Source: Actinomycetes bacterium (GTDB lineage: Bacteria > Actinomycetota > Acidimicrobiia > Acidimicrobiales > Bog-793). From it: 50,618 bases of DNA. This document shows positions 1 through 7,510 of this stretch, piece after piece; the first letter of the stretch is position 1, and each line of letters starts with the position of its first letter. The notes below the pieces were generated by a model. That model ran no database searches. It had not been told where the DNA came from and worked only from the letters and a program-made list of their open reading frames with translations. Both the position numbers and the translations under genes were made by a program. Location of the stretch: assembly GCA_021829645.1 (NCBI GenBank), contig JAKBPI010000017.1:1-50618 (forward strand), given 5' to 3'.

Positions 1-507
1 ATGTAAATCATTATAACATTATCCGCCAGGCTCCGCCAGTAAATAGATCAAATACTTGACAAAAAAATAATATCCCTAACAGGAATAAAAGGAGTTATTT
101 CAGAAATTAGGTGTCAAAGAGGGGAAGCGTTTTAGCCGTAGACGGCGGACTTGGTATGGGGCACTAGACTTGCTTATTCGCAGCCTTTCCTTATTATAAT
201 TGAATATAATTGCATTTATGAAATCTTCACATCGGTCTGCCTGCAAAGACAGGACTGACTTAAGATATAAAGTGTCACCAGAGAAATATTGACTGCACAA
301 ATGTGCTTTTAGCTATAACTTGCATATATACACCATTGGGATTTATGAAGCAGCTTTTGCATCTTAATTTATGGGTAAAAAGTCAAGAGCAGGACCAAAA
401 AACTCCATAATATCTCTTGATACAATAGATACAAATGCCGACATTAGTACAAAAAAGATATTTACCCGCTAAGTCTTATAGTAAGATAATCTACGCAATT
501 ACAAAAG

Positions 508-533
508 ATGGTTTTTACTAAGATAAAAACCAT
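508..533. promoter_or_regulatory. 10-bp inverted repeat upstream of acpP (possible operator)
   Basis: Arms ATGGTTTTTA (508-517) and TAAAAACCAT (524-533) are perfect complements around a 6-nt loop. The repeat lies just upstream of the best -35 candidate of the acpP-fabF promoter. No T-run follows on the plus strand. An operator for a fatty-acid regulator is therefore more likely than a terminator, but the regulator is unknown. Confidence 0.45.
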
Positions 534-539
534 TGCTAT

Positions 540-569
540 TTGCATAATGTGAGTTTATCCCTGTATAAG
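540..569 (+). promoter_or_regulatory. Possible promoter of acpP-fabF
   Basis: TTGCAT (540-545) and TATAAG (564-569) are separated by 18 nt. This would give a leader of about 50 nt before the GTG start of acpP at 628. It is pattern evidence only. Confidence 0.35.
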
Positions 570-627
570 TGATAAATTTAGACTTTCCGTCTATACCGGA
601 TAAGAAAAAATTGAAGGAGATGCCAAA

Positions 628-867
628 GTGGACAACAACGAAGCTTTTGAAAAATTTCGGGCTTGTGCGGTAGAAGTATTACAGGTACCGGCTGAAAAAA
701 TAGTTCTGGAAGCTCGTTTTGGAGAAGACTTGGATGCCGACAGCCTTGACTTGGTAGAGTTTGTAATGGCCCTCGAGGAAACGTTTGACATAACTGTTGA
801 AGAGTCTGAAATAGACGGAGTGGAAACGGTTGGTCAAGCTTACGAACTGGTAACCGCCAAACTATAA
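628..867 (+). CDS. acpP: Acyl carrier protein
   Basis: A 79-residue acidic protein that carries growing acyl chains on a 4'-phosphopantetheine arm during type II fatty-acid synthesis in the cytosol. The attachment motif D-S-L-D is present, with Ser39 as the modified residue, in the usual helix-II context (DLDADSLDLVE). Length is normal for AcpP. The start is GTG at 628, chosen because an AAGGAGA ribosome site lies about 7 nt upstream and no in-frame ATG fits the family N-terminus. The stop codon overlaps the start of fabF by one base (TAATG), so the two genes are translationally coupled. Confidence 0.95.
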   Translation: MDNNEAFEKFRACAVEVLQVPAEKIVLEARFGEDLDADSLDLVEFVMALEETFDITVEESEIDGVETVGQAYELVTAKL

Positions 868-2096
868 TGGCGAATACCGCCGATAGCTATTCAAGCCAAA
901 ATCGCGTTCAAAGAAGAAGGGTCGCCATAACCGGCATTGCTGCAATATCTTCTTGCGGAATAGGCAAAAATTCTTTTTTTAACGGTTTAAGCTCCAAAGC
1001 CCCCATCGGACCGAGGCGTGTTCAGGGATTTGAACCAACCGACTGGTTAGATCCCAAAGAAGCAAAGAGAACCGATAGATTTGCACAATTTTCTATAGCG
1101 GCAGCCGATATGGCACTGGAAGACGCCGGTCAAATTACCATACCAAAAGACCGAATAGGGGTCATTTTTGCTACGGGTATCGGCGGATTGGCAACTCTGC
1201 AAGAACAGATTGGTAACCTGATCCAAAAAGGATCCAGGCGCGTTTCCCCTTTCTTGGTACCTATGATGATGTGCAATGCCGGAGCAGCCGGTATCTCGAT
1301 GCGCCATGGTTTCTCAGGACCTTGTCAAACAATTGTAACAGCCTGTGCTTCATCCAACCATGCCATTTCTGACGCCTACCGCCAAATAGCATTCGGCTTC
1401 GCCGACGCTGCCGTTACCGGAGGTGCAGAGGCTGCTATTGAAGCAGTGGGCGAAACTCCCCCCATAGGTGAAGTAGCTTTTACTCAAATGACTGCTCTTT
1501 CTTCTACCGGTATTTCCCGTCCTTTTGACGAGAGTCGAGATGGCTTTGTCATAGCCGAGGGAGCGGCGGCACTTGTTTTGGAAGAAATGTCGGCGGCAAT
1601 TGCCAGAGATGCCCACATCTACGGTGAAATATTGGGTACGGCAGCCAATGCCGATGCCTACCACATCACCGCACCGTCTCCCAACGGAGAAGGAGCCAGA
1701 CTGTGCATGGAATTGGCTTTACAAGATGCCGGCCTCGGCGCAGGAGATATAGCTCACATAAATGCCCATGGAACTTCTACCCCACTCAATGATTTAGCAG
1801 AAGCTCAGGCTATCAACAAACTATTCGGAGCCTCATCCCCTCCCGTTTCCTCCATCAAAGGAGTCTTGGGTCACTCGCTGGGAGCAGCAGGGGCTTTGGA
1901 GGCAGCAGCAATTTGCATGACGATAGAAAAAGGCCTGATACCCCCTACAATGGGTCTTGAAACTCAAGATTCACAAATAGAAATTTCAATTGTCAAAGAT
2001 AAAGCCCTGCCTTTCACACCGGGACCGGTGCTTTCTAACAGTTTTGGTTTCGGCGGACATAACGGCTGTATCATCATCGCCCCTTATTCTCTATAG
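867..2096 (+). CDS. fabF: Beta-ketoacyl-ACP synthase II
   Basis: Condenses malonyl-ACP with acyl-ACP in the elongation cycle of fatty-acid synthesis. The 409-residue protein has the thiolase fold with the full KAS I/II triad. Cys160 lies in TACASSNHA, His301 in NAHGTSTPLND and His336 in KGVLGHSLGAAGA. The C-terminal glycine-rich NSFGFGGHNG loop is intact. Length matches FabF (about 410). It overlaps acpP by one base and is probably co-transcribed with it. Biotin genes lie nearby, but nothing marks this enzyme as a pimelate-specific synthase; the simplest reading is the housekeeping enzyme. Confidence 0.95.
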   Translation: MANTADSYSSQNRVQRRRVAITGIAAISSCGIGKNSFFNGLSSKAPIGPRRVQGFEPTDWLDPKEAKRTDRFAQFSIAAADMALEDAGQITIPKDRIGVIFATGIGGLATLQEQIGNLIQKGSRRVSPFLVPMMMCNAGAAGISMRHGFSGPCQTIVTACASSNHAISDAYRQIAFGFADAAVTGGAEAAIEAVGETPPIGEVAFTQMTALSSTGISRPFDESRDGFVIAEGAAALVLEEMSAAIARDAHIYGEILGTAANADAYHITAPSPNGEGARLCMELALQDAGLGAGDIAHINAHGTSTPLNDLAEAQAINKLFGASSPPVSSIKGVLGHSLGAAGALEAAAICMTIEKGLIPPTMGLETQDSQIEISIVKDKALPFTPGPVLSNSFGFGGHNGCIIIAPYSL

Positions 2097-2238
2097 TAAA
2101 AAACTTGGGAATAAAAAAGCTTTTCCGGTATGTTGATATTCACATAAGTATTTCCAAACATAATCGTGAAAACCAATTGTTAAAGTGATTACATGATAAA
2201 AATTCTCTTCGATAACGACCAGCCTTGGTTGTATTTTG

Positions 2239-3819
2239 ATGCCTACAGCAGATAATAAGTTTGGATCCTTTTCAGAATCCGGACCTTGGATTCTTCCGGA
2301 AGATCCCCCTGAGTGGATCAATGGACTGGGAGAAGAGCGCGAGCGACTCAGGACCGAATACAATAGTATCCTTGCCGCCGGCAAGATAAGGGCTTTCCTG
2401 AGATTAGCCCAATTAATAGTAAGAGTTGGTCCACCACTGGCAATTTGGTTTTTTATTGACAAAAAGAAACCAAAAACCGTAGCCAGATCTCTTTTGGCGC
2501 GAAGACTTCGAAAAGCATTCCAAAAGTTAGGACCTACATATATCAAATTGGGACAAATCATTTCATCCGGAGAAGGTATCTTCCCACAGGAAATAGTCTC
2601 GGAATTTAAACTGCTAAGAGACAGGGTGCCTCCGGAAAGCTTCCACACTATACAAAAGGTCATCAAAGAAGAACTTTTACAGTCCCCAAAAAATATTTTT
2701 TCTTTTATCAACAGCGCTCCGATTGCAGCAGCGTCCATAGCTCAAGTTCATATAGCCAGATTAAAAACCGGCGAGGAAGTAGCGTTAAAAGTCAGGCGAC
2801 CAAAACTCGAATCACTAGTGAGAAATGACTTATCCGTCATGGAAACCGTTGCCCCTTATCTGGTAGGCAGAATACCGATCGCAGCCCTTGCCAACCCCCC
2901 CGCTTTGGTTGAGCTGTTTGCCGAAACCGTTTTGGAAGAACTCGACTTTAGGCTAGAAGCGGAAAATATGCTCGACATTGCTAAGGCTCTGGCAAAATCG
3001 GAACATCGGGCCATTATTGTACCAAGACCGCACCCTGTTTTTGTTACTAAGCGACTTCTCGTCATGGAAAAGTTAGAGGGTTTTTACTTTGAAGAAGGCG
3101 AAAAAATGCGTTCTGCCGGTATAGATACCGAAAAAGTTCTCCATGAAGGAGTGCTCTCTTTTCTAGAGGGCGTCATGCTTCACGGAGTCTTTCACGGAGA
3201 TCTTCACGGTGGCAACTTATTCGTTCAAAAAGACGGACGCATCGCACTTTTGGATTTCGGAATCACCGGCAGACTGGACCAGGTAAAGCGCCAAGCATTC
3301 TTGAGACTCATTATCTCGGCCACAATCAACAATGTCACAAATCAAGTGATAGCTCTCCAAGACCTAGGAGCGTTTCGCAGCGACATCAGCACAGAACAAA
3401 TCATAAAAGACTTAAGATTGGATGAACCGGCACAGGATGTAACTGAAATGTCAGCCAAAGAGCTTACAGTCCAATTAAAAGAGCTCACGAAGCAACTCCT
3501 TGACTATGGTGCTCACATCCCCAAAGAACTAATGCTGTTTGTGAAAAACATGTTGTTTTTGGATTCAGCCGTAGGGAACTTGGCGCCGGAAATTGATATT
3601 TTCCAGGAGTTTACTTCTATAGCGATGTACTTTGCAACACATCACAGTGGTTATATTGCAGAACAAACAGGAATCATCATGCAAAAAGACGCTATCACGG
3701 CAGAGGGACTAAAATCTTCTTTGGGCCTTTCCCAGGATATAGAAAAACTCACCTACAAAGATATCCAGCAGAGGCGTGAAATTATGAGAAAAAAATTTCA
3801 ATCCAAAACTGAGCAATAG
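2239..3819 (+). CDS. ABC1/AarF/UbiB-family atypical kinase
   Basis: A member of the ABC1 (ADCK/UbiB) protein-kinase-like family, often linked to isoprenoid quinone or lipid metabolism at the membrane; the substrate is usually unknown. Visible family signatures, numbered from the TTG one codon upstream, are KxGQ (KLGQ, 104-107), the alanine-rich loop AAASIAQVH (164-172), the ATP-binding lysine in VALKVRRP (Lys185), the catalytic loop HGDLHGGNLF (320-329) and the metal-binding LLDFG (338-342). I see no convincing C-terminal transmembrane anchor, unlike proteobacterial UbiB. Start: TTG 2236 and ATG 2239 are adjacent and both lack a good ribosome site; ATG was chosen. The gene follows fabF by about 140 nt. 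Confidence 0.85.
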   Translation: MPTADNKFGSFSESGPWILPEDPPEWINGLGEERERLRTEYNSILAAGKIRAFLRLAQLIVRVGPPLAIWFFIDKKKPKTVARSLLARRLRKAFQKLGPTYIKLGQIISSGEGIFPQEIVSEFKLLRDRVPPESFHTIQKVIKEELLQSPKNIFSFINSAPIAAASIAQVHIARLKTGEEVALKVRRPKLESLVRNDLSVMETVAPYLVGRIPIAALANPPALVELFAETVLEELDFRLEAENMLDIAKALAKSEHRAIIVPRPHPVFVTKRLLVMEKLEGFYFEEGEKMRSAGIDTEKVLHEGVLSFLEGVMLHGVFHGDLHGGNLFVQKDGRIALLDFGITGRLDQVKRQAFLRLIISATINNVTNQVIALQDLGAFRSDISTEQIIKDLRLDEPAQDVTEMSAKELTVQLKELTKQLLDYGAHIPKELMLFVKNMLFLDSAVGNLAPEIDIFQEFTSIAMYFATHHSGYIAEQTGIIMQKDAITAEGLKSSLGLSQDIEKLTYKDIQQRREIMRKKFQSKTEQ

Positions 3820-3853
3820 ATAAAATGATCGTTAGGAAATTGGGCAACATATT

Positions 3854-4516
3854 TTGACACGAAACATTCTTTTTGTAACAGGTGAAAATACAGAGATTGG
3901 AAAAACTTTTGTGGCCTCCGCTCTTATCACCTCTTTACGGCAGAGAGGTCACCTGATATCTGCCAGAAAACCTTTGCAATCATATGGACCTAACGAAATA
4001 ACCGATGCCAGCGTACTTGCCAAAGCCAGTGGCGAGCCAATAAATAAAGTAAACAGATGGAGTTACGAGATTCCTATGGCTCCTCCGATGGCTGGTATTT
4101 GGCTAAAGCAGACAGTACCGACAACCGAAGAAGTGCTCGATCAGCTCAAAGCGTGCGAACATGGCAGATGCTTTGCCGTAATAGAAGGGGTCGGAGGACC
4201 ATATTCGCCTCTCACCAAAGACGGCGACAGTATCTCTTTGATAACCCATATAGACCCAAAGGCTATTTTAGTGGTTATAAAATCAGGCTTAGGAGGAATA
4301 AATTCTTCTCTTCTCTGCTTAAACTCACTGGTTGCGCCAAATATCATTTTGCATTTTAATCGCTTTGATCGTAACGATCCATTACACAACATGAATATCG
4401 ATTTTATTTCCTCTAAACTCTCCGACATCCAATCAGAACAGAGCCAAGTACACCTCACAACTGACATCGAACAACTCGGTCTGACTTGTGAGAAAATATT
4501 CCCAAAGTGTCACTAG
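3854..4516 (+). CDS. bioD: Dethiobiotin synthetase
   Basis: ATP-dependent carboxylase that closes the ureido ring of dethiobiotin from 7,8-diaminopelargonate, the step before biotin synthase. The 220-residue protein has the BioD P-loop TGENTEIGKT (residues 9-18), the substrate lysine in ARKPLQ (Lys39) and the EGVGGPYSPL loop (usually EGAGG). The start is TTG at 3854, only 34 nt after the ABC1 kinase gene, with a weak AGGAA upstream; no ATG precedes the P-loop. The carboxy-terminal third is divergent. bioB lies 1.3 kb downstream with an inverted gene between them. bioA, bioF and the pimelate genes are not in this window. Confidence 0.85.
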   Translation: MTRNILFVTGENTEIGKTFVASALITSLRQRGHLISARKPLQSYGPNEITDASVLAKASGEPINKVNRWSYEIPMAPPMAGIWLKQTVPTTEEVLDQLKACEHGRCFAVIEGVGGPYSPLTKDGDSISLITHIDPKAILVVIKSGLGGINSSLLCLNSLVAPNIILHFNRFDRNDPLHNMNIDFISSKLSDIQSEQSQVHLTTDIEQLGLTCEKIFPKCH

Positions 4517-4794
4517 ATCACAACTTAGTACCGCAAAGATTATTATCTAACATCCTTTTAGATCATTTTCCCGGATCAGCCATTACCCTGTTCCTATCTA
4601 AAAATAGCTAAACCGCTCACATAGACACCCGTTCAGCGGCAACTCTCGTCAATTCAATTTCCGGCAAATAGAGTTATTCCTACAGCGGAACTGCGACCGC
4701 ATGACTCCTTTGCCAAGTGCTTAAAGGGTAAAAGTAACTTGAATCGTTCTAAACAGCAGCAACATATTTTCTACTCAAAAGTAGTAGTCGGCAA

Positions 4795-5550
4795 TCAATA
4801 GGTACTATGGTTTCCTTGATTAAAATTTTCCCGGATTCCGCTGTTTGAATGATTTTCAGCTGATATATGGTTTGATTCTGTGTTCTCAATTCTGTCATGG
4901 GAGTCATGTTTATCATCCTGCCCGACAGGAGGACTGCTCAAATTCCTATTGATGAGATAGATCTGATTTGAGTAAGGTACGGTTGGGTCAATGGCTCCCA
5001 AAAAATCTTCCGGGCGAAAGTCATCTATCGACAAAACTCTCATACGCGGCAAAATGACATTTCCCAGGAAAGCTTGAGCGTCGTATTCCAAGTCGAGCTT
5101 CTCTACCCATTCCAGCTCTCCGTATTCGTGACTCATGTGCTCAATAAATCCCAGTACCCCTACGTGACGTGATGCACCGAACTCGGATTGCCGCAACCCC
5201 TCCAGAGCCATCCTGAAATCGGAATCATGAGACAGCAGTAAAACGTTACCTTCTCTTTCTCTCAGAGACAACAGTGTTCTCATGATCGCATCATCCACAA
5301 CTTTGTCGGGACCGCTGATCAAAATCGGCCGAAACTCGGCATTTCGTAATGCCTGAATAAAAGGCCAAGGTATATCACCGTTGGTGGCGTTGATAAAAAA
5401 TAAAGCGATAACGTCTTCGTGCTGCCAGTCCTTGGCAAAACGGATAATTTTATCCCATCTGGGTCTGTCTTCTGGTCCAGGTCTCCTGTTGAGAATACCA
5501 CCAAGGACTCCGTCTATATTTTCTCCGTCAACAAGTACATATGTTGTCAT
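4795..5550 (-). CDS. NYN (PIN-like) domain putative ribonuclease
   Basis: Residues 1-150 form an NYN domain of the PIN-like nuclease superfamily. The metal-binding acidic residues are visible in VDGENID (residues 7-13), in VVDDAI (around 84-89) and in LSHDSDF (around 105-111). Family members cleave RNA, but the target here is unknown. A middle part (about 150-205) contains IDDFRPEDFL. The last 45 residues are an Asn/His/Ser/Asp-rich, probably disordered tail. The ATG start at 5550 has a strong GGAGG ribosome site 4-5 nt upstream. The gene sits alone and inverted between bioD and bioB. No signal peptide is seen. Confidence 0.75.
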   Translation of the reverse strand: MTTYVLVDGENIDGVLGGILNRRPGPEDRPRWDKIIRFAKDWQHEDVIALFFINATNGDIPWPFIQALRNAEFRPILISGPDKVVDDAIMRTLLSLREREGNVLLLSHDSDFRMALEGLRQSEFGASRHVGVLGFIEHMSHEYGELEWVEKLDLEYDAQAFLGNVILPRMRVLSIDDFRPEDFLGAIDPTVPYSNQIYLINRNLSSPPVGQDDKHDSHDRIENTESNHISAENHSNSGIRENFNQGNHSTY

Positions 5551-5832
5551 AAATCCTCCAAAAGACTAAAAATTATTAAAAATATCTAGTTGTATAGTCC
5601 AACGACGTATTTCCCCAAAGCGCTACCTTTAAAGCATAAGGGCATTATTCTCAAATAAAATCAAAATATCGAAGATGGCAACATATTTTTAGTAAAACCC
5701 AAGGAAAACCAAAAATAGATCTATGCACTTTCCATAAAGCCCCGACGATAGATGGAGAGTTTCCTATAAAAAATAAGTACTTGTCACAAACTGAGATATA
5801 CAACCGGAACTTCATCTAACATTAATACCGCT

Positions 5833-6909
5833 ATGACAGATTCATTGACAAATGCCCTATCTCGATTGAGCGAAGCGGCTTCTGCCCTCAAAATGCCAGA
5901 CAAAAGCGATGCTTTAACACTTTTAGCTAGCCGGGATGAACGAATTTTAGAAGTCGTGTTATCCGCTTCACATTTCAGAAAAAAATACTTCGCCAACAAA
6001 GTAAAACTCAATTACTTGGTAAATCTCAAAAGTGGCTTTTGCCCAGAAGACTGCTCCTACTGTTCACAGGCAAAGCATTCCGAAGCAGATATATTACGCT
6101 ACCCCTTTATCGATACCGAACTGTTGATCAAAGAGGTGGAGAGAGGTATCGCCAACGGAGCGGCACGGATTTGCCTGGTTGCCTCAGGAAGAGGTCCGAC
6201 TGAGCGCGACGTAAACAGAATCTCCGAAATGGTTAGGGAGGTCAAAGCAAATCATCCCACAATTGAGATCTGCACAAGCCTAGGGCTCCTAGAAGACAGT
6301 CACGCCCAACAACTCAAGTCGGCCGGCGTGTTTGCCTATAATCATAACTTAAATACAAGTTCGGAATACTACTCCAAAATCTGCACCACCCACACTTACC
6401 AAGACAGAGAAGATACGGTAAAAAAAGCCAAAAACTCTGGCCTTTCCCCATGCTCGGGAGCACTTTTTGGAATGGGTGAATCCGATATCGATATCGTCAA
6501 CTTAGCCGAAGGACTGTACACGGCTGAACCGGAAAGCGTGCCCGTAAACTTCCTGTTGCCATTTGAAGGTACACCTCTCTCCGGCTTTGCTGCCCTTACG
6601 CCAAGTAGGTGTCTTAGCATATTATCCCTCATGCGCTTTTACTTCCCTGATAAAGAAATCCGAGCAGGCGCAGGAAGAGAGACTCACCTGAGAAGTTTAC
6701 AGGCCCTCAGCTTGTACGTTGTCAACTCAATTTTTGTAGGGGACTATTTGACAAGCACAGGACAACCCGGTGAAAACGACATGGAAATGATTCGCGATGC
6801 CGGATTTATGCCGGTAACTCCGGACGGGGCTGAAAGTACGTCAGGACGAATACCGCAAAGTGTTAAAGTTGAATCCAGAAAAAGAGGTCCCGGTGCGAGG
6901 ATTGTATAA
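5833..6909 (+). CDS. bioB: Biotin synthase
   Basis: Radical-SAM enzyme that inserts sulfur into dethiobiotin to make biotin. The radical-SAM cluster motif C70-PED-C74-SY-C77 is present (CxxxCxxC). The conserved cysteines for the second [2Fe-2S] cluster lie in ARICLVASGRGP, EICTSLGLL and SPCSGALFGMGE, and the cluster arginine lies in IRAGAGRETH. At 358 residues the length is standard. ATG 5833 has no obvious ribosome site. The gene is not in an operon with bioD because the NYN gene is inverted between them, so it must have its own promoter in 5551-5832; I could not pick one with confidence. Confidence 0.95.
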   Translation: MTDSLTNALSRLSEAASALKMPDKSDALTLLASRDERILEVVLSASHFRKKYFANKVKLNYLVNLKSGFCPEDCSYCSQAKHSEADILRYPFIDTELLIKEVERGIANGAARICLVASGRGPTERDVNRISEMVREVKANHPTIEICTSLGLLEDSHAQQLKSAGVFAYNHNLNTSSEYYSKICTTHTYQDREDTVKKAKNSGLSPCSGALFGMGESDIDIVNLAEGLYTAEPESVPVNFLLPFEGTPLSGFAALTPSRCLSILSLMRFYFPDKEIRAGAGRETHLRSLQALSLYVVNSIFVGDYLTSTGQPGENDMEMIRDAGFMPVTPDGAESTSGRIPQSVKVESRKRGPGARIV

Positions 6910-7145
6910 ATAAAAGTCGCAAGAAATTACCTATATACAGCACATAGCTTCTGGGGATGCTGTCTAAATACTCTTGTAAGCGGATAAAAGCGGTCTTTTC
7001 CACCGCTCCATAGCCTCCAACGACATTACGACGGTAATCTTTTGAAAAATAACTTCCGGGAAATGACGAATAGAGAGTTTTACATGACAAACTGGCGGTA
7101 AAAAAAGGTTAAAGCCATTTGCTAAAATCCGAATCAGGAGGCAAT

Positions 7146-7502
7146 ATGACAAGCGAGACTTCTCGGCAGGAAAATCAAATGGCTCTGGAAATACTTTTTT
7201 CGTTACCGAATTTTGCCACACTCTACGATGAGCTTTCAGACCTCTACGGTGACGAAGTGACCATGCAAGTCATCTTTGACGCTATGGCAGAACTGCTGGA
7301 TGAAATGGTCGAAGAAGGCGATTTGACAACAGCAAAAGCTTACCTGAACACCGTCGATTCTTTACTGGAAGAAAAATTTAATTTATACGAAGAAATAATA
7401 TACTGCTTTATCGCAAACCTGAATTGTCTAGATGAAGAGTATTTTGCTTCCCTATTGCCGCCGGCGTTGACCGCCGCCTGCCTGGATGAAGGTTATATAT
7501 AA
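7146..7502 (+). CDS. Small acidic protein of unknown function
   Basis: A 118-residue, strongly acidic, helical-looking protein that I do not recognise. It has no signal peptide or membrane segment. A block rich in Asp, Glu and Leu (MAELLDEMVEEGDL, around residues 45-60) could form helical repeats. The ATG at 7146 was chosen over an upstream TTG at 7119 because a strong AGGAGG ribosome site sits 5 nt before it. A TGCTAAAAT extended -10-like string at 7120-7128 lies just upstream. The gene ends only 8 nt from the convergent end of pheT, with no terminator between them, so the two messages may overlap at their 3' ends. Confidence 0.6.
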   Translation: MTSETSRQENQMALEILFSLPNFATLYDELSDLYGDEVTMQVIFDAMAELLDEMVEEGDLTTAKAYLNTVDSLLEEKFNLYEEIIYCFIANLNCLDEEYFASLLPPALTAACLDEGYI

Positions 7503-7510
7503 ATATCACA

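Larger units (their letters stand above)
1..627. other. Gene-poor left edge upstream of acpP
   Basis: No convincing gene lies in these 627 bases. The longest reading frame is a 66-codon minus-strand frame at 100-300. Its C-terminal half (YNKERLR, then APYQVR) faintly recalls the end of IS3-type transposases, but it is too short and divergent to call. The A+T-rich part from about 480 onward holds a perfect hairpin and a possible promoter for acpP, listed separately. Confidence 0.5.

Noticed and set aside
628-6909. acpP-fabF as a dedicated pimelate (biotin precursor) system
   Set aside because: Both proteins look like standard housekeeping forms; nearness to bioD and bioB alone is not enough.
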